A DNA stretch of 64,000 bases from Tupaia tana (lineage: Eukaryota > Chordata > Mammalia > Scandentia > Tupaiidae). Made by a program: the position numbers and the translations under genes. The notes under the pieces are model-generated. The model was given only the letters and a program-made list of their open reading frames with translations, was not told where the DNA came from and ran no database searches. Where the stretch lies: assembly GCA_026018925.1 (NCBI GenBank), contig JAKSZU010000139.1, forward strand, positions 372,001 through 436,000, written 5' to 3'. Shown here one piece after another: positions 61,301 through 64,000 of the stretch (the stretch's first letter is position 1; each line of letters starts with the position of its first letter).

Positions 61301-61907
61301 CAGTATCCATGTGGAATCTTCTCAGAGAATGGCTCAACTCTCCTGGCTGGGAGAAAGGAGCAGAAGGGCTTATTAACAAAGCAAAAGATGGAGCTGAGAG
61401 CCAGAGAGAAATTCTACCTTTAAAAAAATCGTAAAAAGGAAAAATTACCAAAAAAAAATGAGGAGACAGGAGCAGAGAGAGACAGAGACGTCAGAGACAC
61501 AGAGACAGGGATAGAAGGTCACAGGGGCTCCCTACCACCCTAGCTTTGCTTGCTGGAGGCTGAATTATGAGTAGAAAATCTTCATTTCTCCTGTGCCTGA
61601 AATAATCTAGTTCCCAGTATCCTTGTGGAAACTTCTCAGAGAATGGCTCAACTCTCCTGCCTGGGAGAAAGGAGCAGAAGGGCTTATTAACAAAACAAAA
61701 GATGGAGCTGAGAGCCAGAGAGAAATTCTACCTTTAAAAAAATCGTAAAAAGGAAAAATTACCAAAAAAAAATTAGGAGACAGGAGCAGAGAGAGACAGA
61801 GACCTCAGAGACACAGAGACAGGGATAGAAGTCCAGAGGGGCTCCCTACCACACTAGCTTTGCTTGCTGGAGGCTGAATTATGAGTAGAAAATCTTCATT
61901 TCTCCTG
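58336..61907 (+). repeat. Partial 26-mer (types p-z, 11 monomers)
   Basis: Types p to z, including s (59,398), follow the chimeric iota monomer. Compared with copy A4 only scattered substitutions are visible, such as TCCATATGG for TCCATGTGG at 59,427 and GGAAACTTC in type z at 61,628. After z the sequence goes to alpha, as at 41,831 and 55,636. This is the third z-alpha junction of the window. Confidence 0.84.
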
Positions 61908-64000
61908 TGCCTGAAATATCTAGTTCCCAGTATCCATGTGGAATCTTCTCAGAGAATGGCTCAACTCTCCTGCCTGGGAGAAAGGAGCAGAAGGGCTTAT
62001 TAACAAAACAAAAGATGGAGCTGACAGCCAGAGAGAAATTCTACCTTTAAAAAAATCGTAAAAAGGAAAAATTACCAAAAAAAGTATGAGGAGACAGGAG
62101 CAGAGTGAGACAGAGACCTCAGAGACACAAGAGACAGGGATAGAAGGCCAGAGTGTCCCCCTACCACACTAGCTTTGCTTGCTGGAGGCTTAATTGTGAG
62201 TAGAAAATCTTCATTTCTCCTGTGCCTGAAATATCTAGTTCCCAGTATCCATGTGGAATCTTCTCAGAGAATGGCTCAACACTCCTGCCTGGGAGAAAGG
62301 AGCAGAAGGGCTTATTAACAAAACAAAAGATGGAGCTGAGAGCCAGAGAGAAATTCTACCATTCAAAAAATCGTAAAAAGGAAAAATTACCAAAAAAAAA
62401 ATGAGGAGACAGGAGTAGAGAGAGACAGAGACCTCAGAGACACAGAGACAGGGATAGAAGTCCAGAGGGGCTCCCTACCACACTAGCTTTGCTTGCTGGA
62501 GGCTGAATTATGAGTAGAAAATCTTCATTTCTCCTGTGCCTGAAATATCTAGTTCCCAGTATCCATGTGGAATCTTCTCAGAGAATGGCTCAACTCTCCT
62601 GCCTGGGAGAAAGGAGCAGAAGGGCTTCTTAACAAAACAAAAGATGGAGCTGAGAGCCAGAGAGAAATTCTACCTTTCAAAAAATCGTAAAAAGGAAAAA
62701 TTACCAAAAAAAAAAAATGAGGAGACAGGAGCAGAGAGAGACAGAGACCTCAGAGACACAGAGACAGGGATAGAAGGCCAGAGGGGCTCCCTACCACACT
62801 AGCTTTGCTTGCTGGAGGCTGAATTATGAGTAGAAAATCTTCATTTCTCCTGTGCCTGAAATATCTAGTTCCCAGTATCCATGTGGAATCTTCTCAGAGA
62901 ATGGCTCAACTCTCCTGCCTGGGAGAAAGGAGAAGAAGGGCTTATTAACAAAACAAAAGATGGAGCTGAGAGCCAGAGAGAAATTCTACCTTTAACAAAA
63001 ATCTTAAAAAGGAAAAATTACCAAAAAAAATGAGGAGACAGGAGCAGAGAGAGACAGAGACCTCAGAGACACAGAGACAGGGATAGAAGTCCAGAGGGGC
63101 TCCCTACCACACTAGCTTGGCTTGCTGGAGGCTGAATTATGAGTAGAAAATCTTCATTTCTCCTGTGCCTGAAATATCTAGTTCCCAGTATCCATGTAGA
63201 ATCTTCTCAGAGAATGGCTCAACTCTCCTGCCTGGGAGAAAGGACCAGAAGGGCTTATTAACAAAACAAAAGATGGAGCTGAGAGCCAGAGGGAAATTCT
63301 ACCTTTAACAAAATCGTAAAAAGGAAAAATTACCAAAAAAAAATGAGGAGACAGGAGCAGAGAGAGACAGAGACCTCAGAGACACAGAGACAGGGATAGA
63401 AGGCCAGAGGGGCTCCCTACCACACTAGCTTTGCTTGCTGGAGGCTGAATTATGAGTAGAAAATCTTCATTTCTCCTGTGCCTGAAATATCTAGTTCCAA
63501 GTATCCATGTAGAATCTTCTCAGATAATGGCTCAATTCTCCTGCCTGGGAGAAAGGAGCAGAAAGGCTTATTAACAAAACAAAAGATGGAGCTGAGAGCC
63601 AGAGAGAAATTCTACCTTTAAAAAAATCGTAAAAAGGAAAAATTACCAAAAAAAAAATGAGGAGACAGGAGCAGAGAGAGACAGAGACCTCAGAGACACA
63701 GAGACAGGGATAGAAGTCCAGAGGGGCTCCCTACCACACTAGCTTTGCTTGCTGGAGGCTGAATTATGAGTAGAAAATCTTCATTTCTCCTGTGCCTGAA
63801 ATATCTAGTTCCCAGTATCCATGTGGAATCTTCTCAGAGAATGGCTCAACTCTCCTGCCTGGGAGAAAGGAGCAGAAGGGCTTATTAACAAAACAAAAGA
63901 TGGAGCTGAGAGTCAGAGAGAAATTCTACCTTTAAAAAAATCGTAAAAAGGAAAAATTACCAAAAAAAATGAGGAGACAGGAGCAGAGAGAGACAGAGAC
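61908..64000 (+). repeat. Right boundary: alpha, beta/theta chimera, iota, then heterogeneous monomers
   Basis: After alpha (GCTGACAGCC), the monomer at 62,222 begins as beta (TTAATTGTGAG, CAACACTCC) and ends as theta (CTACCATTC, GGAGTAGAG). Beta's right half, gamma-eta and theta's left half are therefore missing. Iota (CTTCTTAAC) follows, then monomers matching 5,759, 6,074 and 6,388 of the left region (TTTAACAAAAATCTT; GCCAGAGGG; ATGTAGAA with GCAGAAAGGC). The last complete monomer (about 63,770) has GAGTCAGAG. No sign of the 26-mer is seen after 62,350, so the higher-order domain ends here as far as the window shows. Confidence 0.78.

Larger units (their letters stand above)
1..64000 (+). 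repeat. Satellite DNA array, ~314-bp monomer, ~204 head-to-tail copies
   Basis: The same sequence recurs every 313-315 bases from the first base to the last. Anchors present in nearly every copy include GAATTATGAGTAGAAAATC, CTTATTAACAAAACAAAAG and CCCTACCACACTAGC. All copies point the same way, and I saw no inversion and no foreign insertion. Both window edges cut through a monomer, so the array continues on both sides. The consensus is A-rich, purine-rich on this strand, and almost without CpG. Neighbouring monomers differ at several diagnostic bases, while copies 8, 9, 12, 17 or 26 monomers apart can be nearly identical, which defines higher-order repeats. Known behaviour of such arrays (alpha satellite is the best-studied example) suggests heterochromatin at or near a centromere or chromosome end; that location is inferred. 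I do not recognise the family. Confidence 0.98.

Noticed and set aside
117..62802. About 60 repeated plus-strand reading frames of 60-96 codons, mostly starting at GTG (peptide beginning MPEISSSQYP), e.g. 5,445-5,708 and 12,034-12,297
   Set aside because: They are the same piece of the monomer read again and again. Most begin with GTG, not ATG, their ends depend on the length of the A-run, and the frame is lost at random between copies. Variation shows no preference for synonymous sites as far as I can see. No domain or signal is recognisable.
1..64000. CRISPR array
   Set aside because: The period is 314 bases with the whole unit conserved. There are no short repeats separated by unique spacers and no cas genes.
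1..64000. CENP-B box in the monomer
   Set aside because: The only conserved CpG context is ATCGTAAAAAGG; type p has TTCGTAAAAAGG but lacks the second CGGG part on either strand. The site is absent in the form known from alpha satellite.
1..64000. Telomeric repeats, rRNA, tRNA or other structured RNA genes
   Set aside because: No TTAGGG-type runs, no cloverleaf-like sequence and no conserved rRNA segments were seen; all bases are accounted for by the monomer.
1..64000. Bacterial, phage or plasmid origin
   Set aside because: There is no coding density, no operon structure and no ribosome-binding-site pattern. A CpG-depleted 64-kb satellite with higher-order structure is a eukaryotic feature.
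1..64000. A hidden novel gene system between the repeats
   Set aside because: I followed the monomers from end to end and found no interval longer than a few bases that is not monomer sequence. The interest of the window lies in array structure and recombination, not in genes.

Overview
The whole 64 kb window is satellite DNA: one uninterrupted head-to-tail array of about 204 copies of a roughly 314-bp monomer, all in the same orientation. I find no protein-coding gene, structural RNA gene, transposon insertion, CRISPR array or unique sequence. Three traits point to a eukaryote, probably a vertebrate. The consensus monomer has essentially one CpG. That CpG has decayed to both TG and CA in particular repeat positions, as expected of methylated DNA. 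The size and layered structure fit a centromeric, pericentromeric or subtelomeric heterochromatin block. I do not recognise the satellite family and cannot name the species.

Each monomer has three parts: a mixed-composition half, an A-rich stretch carrying the CpG and a variable A-run, and a purine-rich GAGACAG-like stretch ending in a short C-rich linker. Neighbouring monomers differ at several diagnostic bases, and the order of these variants repeats at longer distances. I named the 26 monomer types of the main higher-order repeat a to z, in order from position 19,249.

Layout: (1) 1-7,013, more heterogeneous monomers with only short local duplications. (2) 7,014-19,248, a second higher-order layer: an 8-monomer block at a 12-monomer offset (about 3,764 bp) and a 14-monomer block at a 17-monomer offset (about 5,334 bp), joined by a chimeric bridge at 13,975-14,957. 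(3) 19,249-61,907, the 26-monomer (about 8.15 kb) higher-order repeat. It is complete at 19,249-27,400 and 47,475-55,635, has 25 monomers at 27,401-35,239, has 21 at 35,240-41,830, and is represented by partial p-z blocks at 44,291-47,474 and 58,336-61,907. (4) An 8-monomer block (types alpha to theta) that breaks up the 26-mer at 41,831 and 55,636 and reappears truncated at 61,908. (5) 62,352-64,000, where heterogeneous monomers return, matching 5.1-6.7 kb at an offset of about 57.09 kb (182 monomers).

The main biological content is a record of unequal recombination. At least eleven junctions can be placed, most within about 100 bp, and all keep monomer register. Loss of the same monomer (type s) happened twice with different breakpoints. 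A cluster of one-base indels at about 23-36.5 kb may be sequencing or assembly error. All alignments were made by eye; monomer counts are inferred from spacing and diagnostic bases, and no identity percentages were computed.
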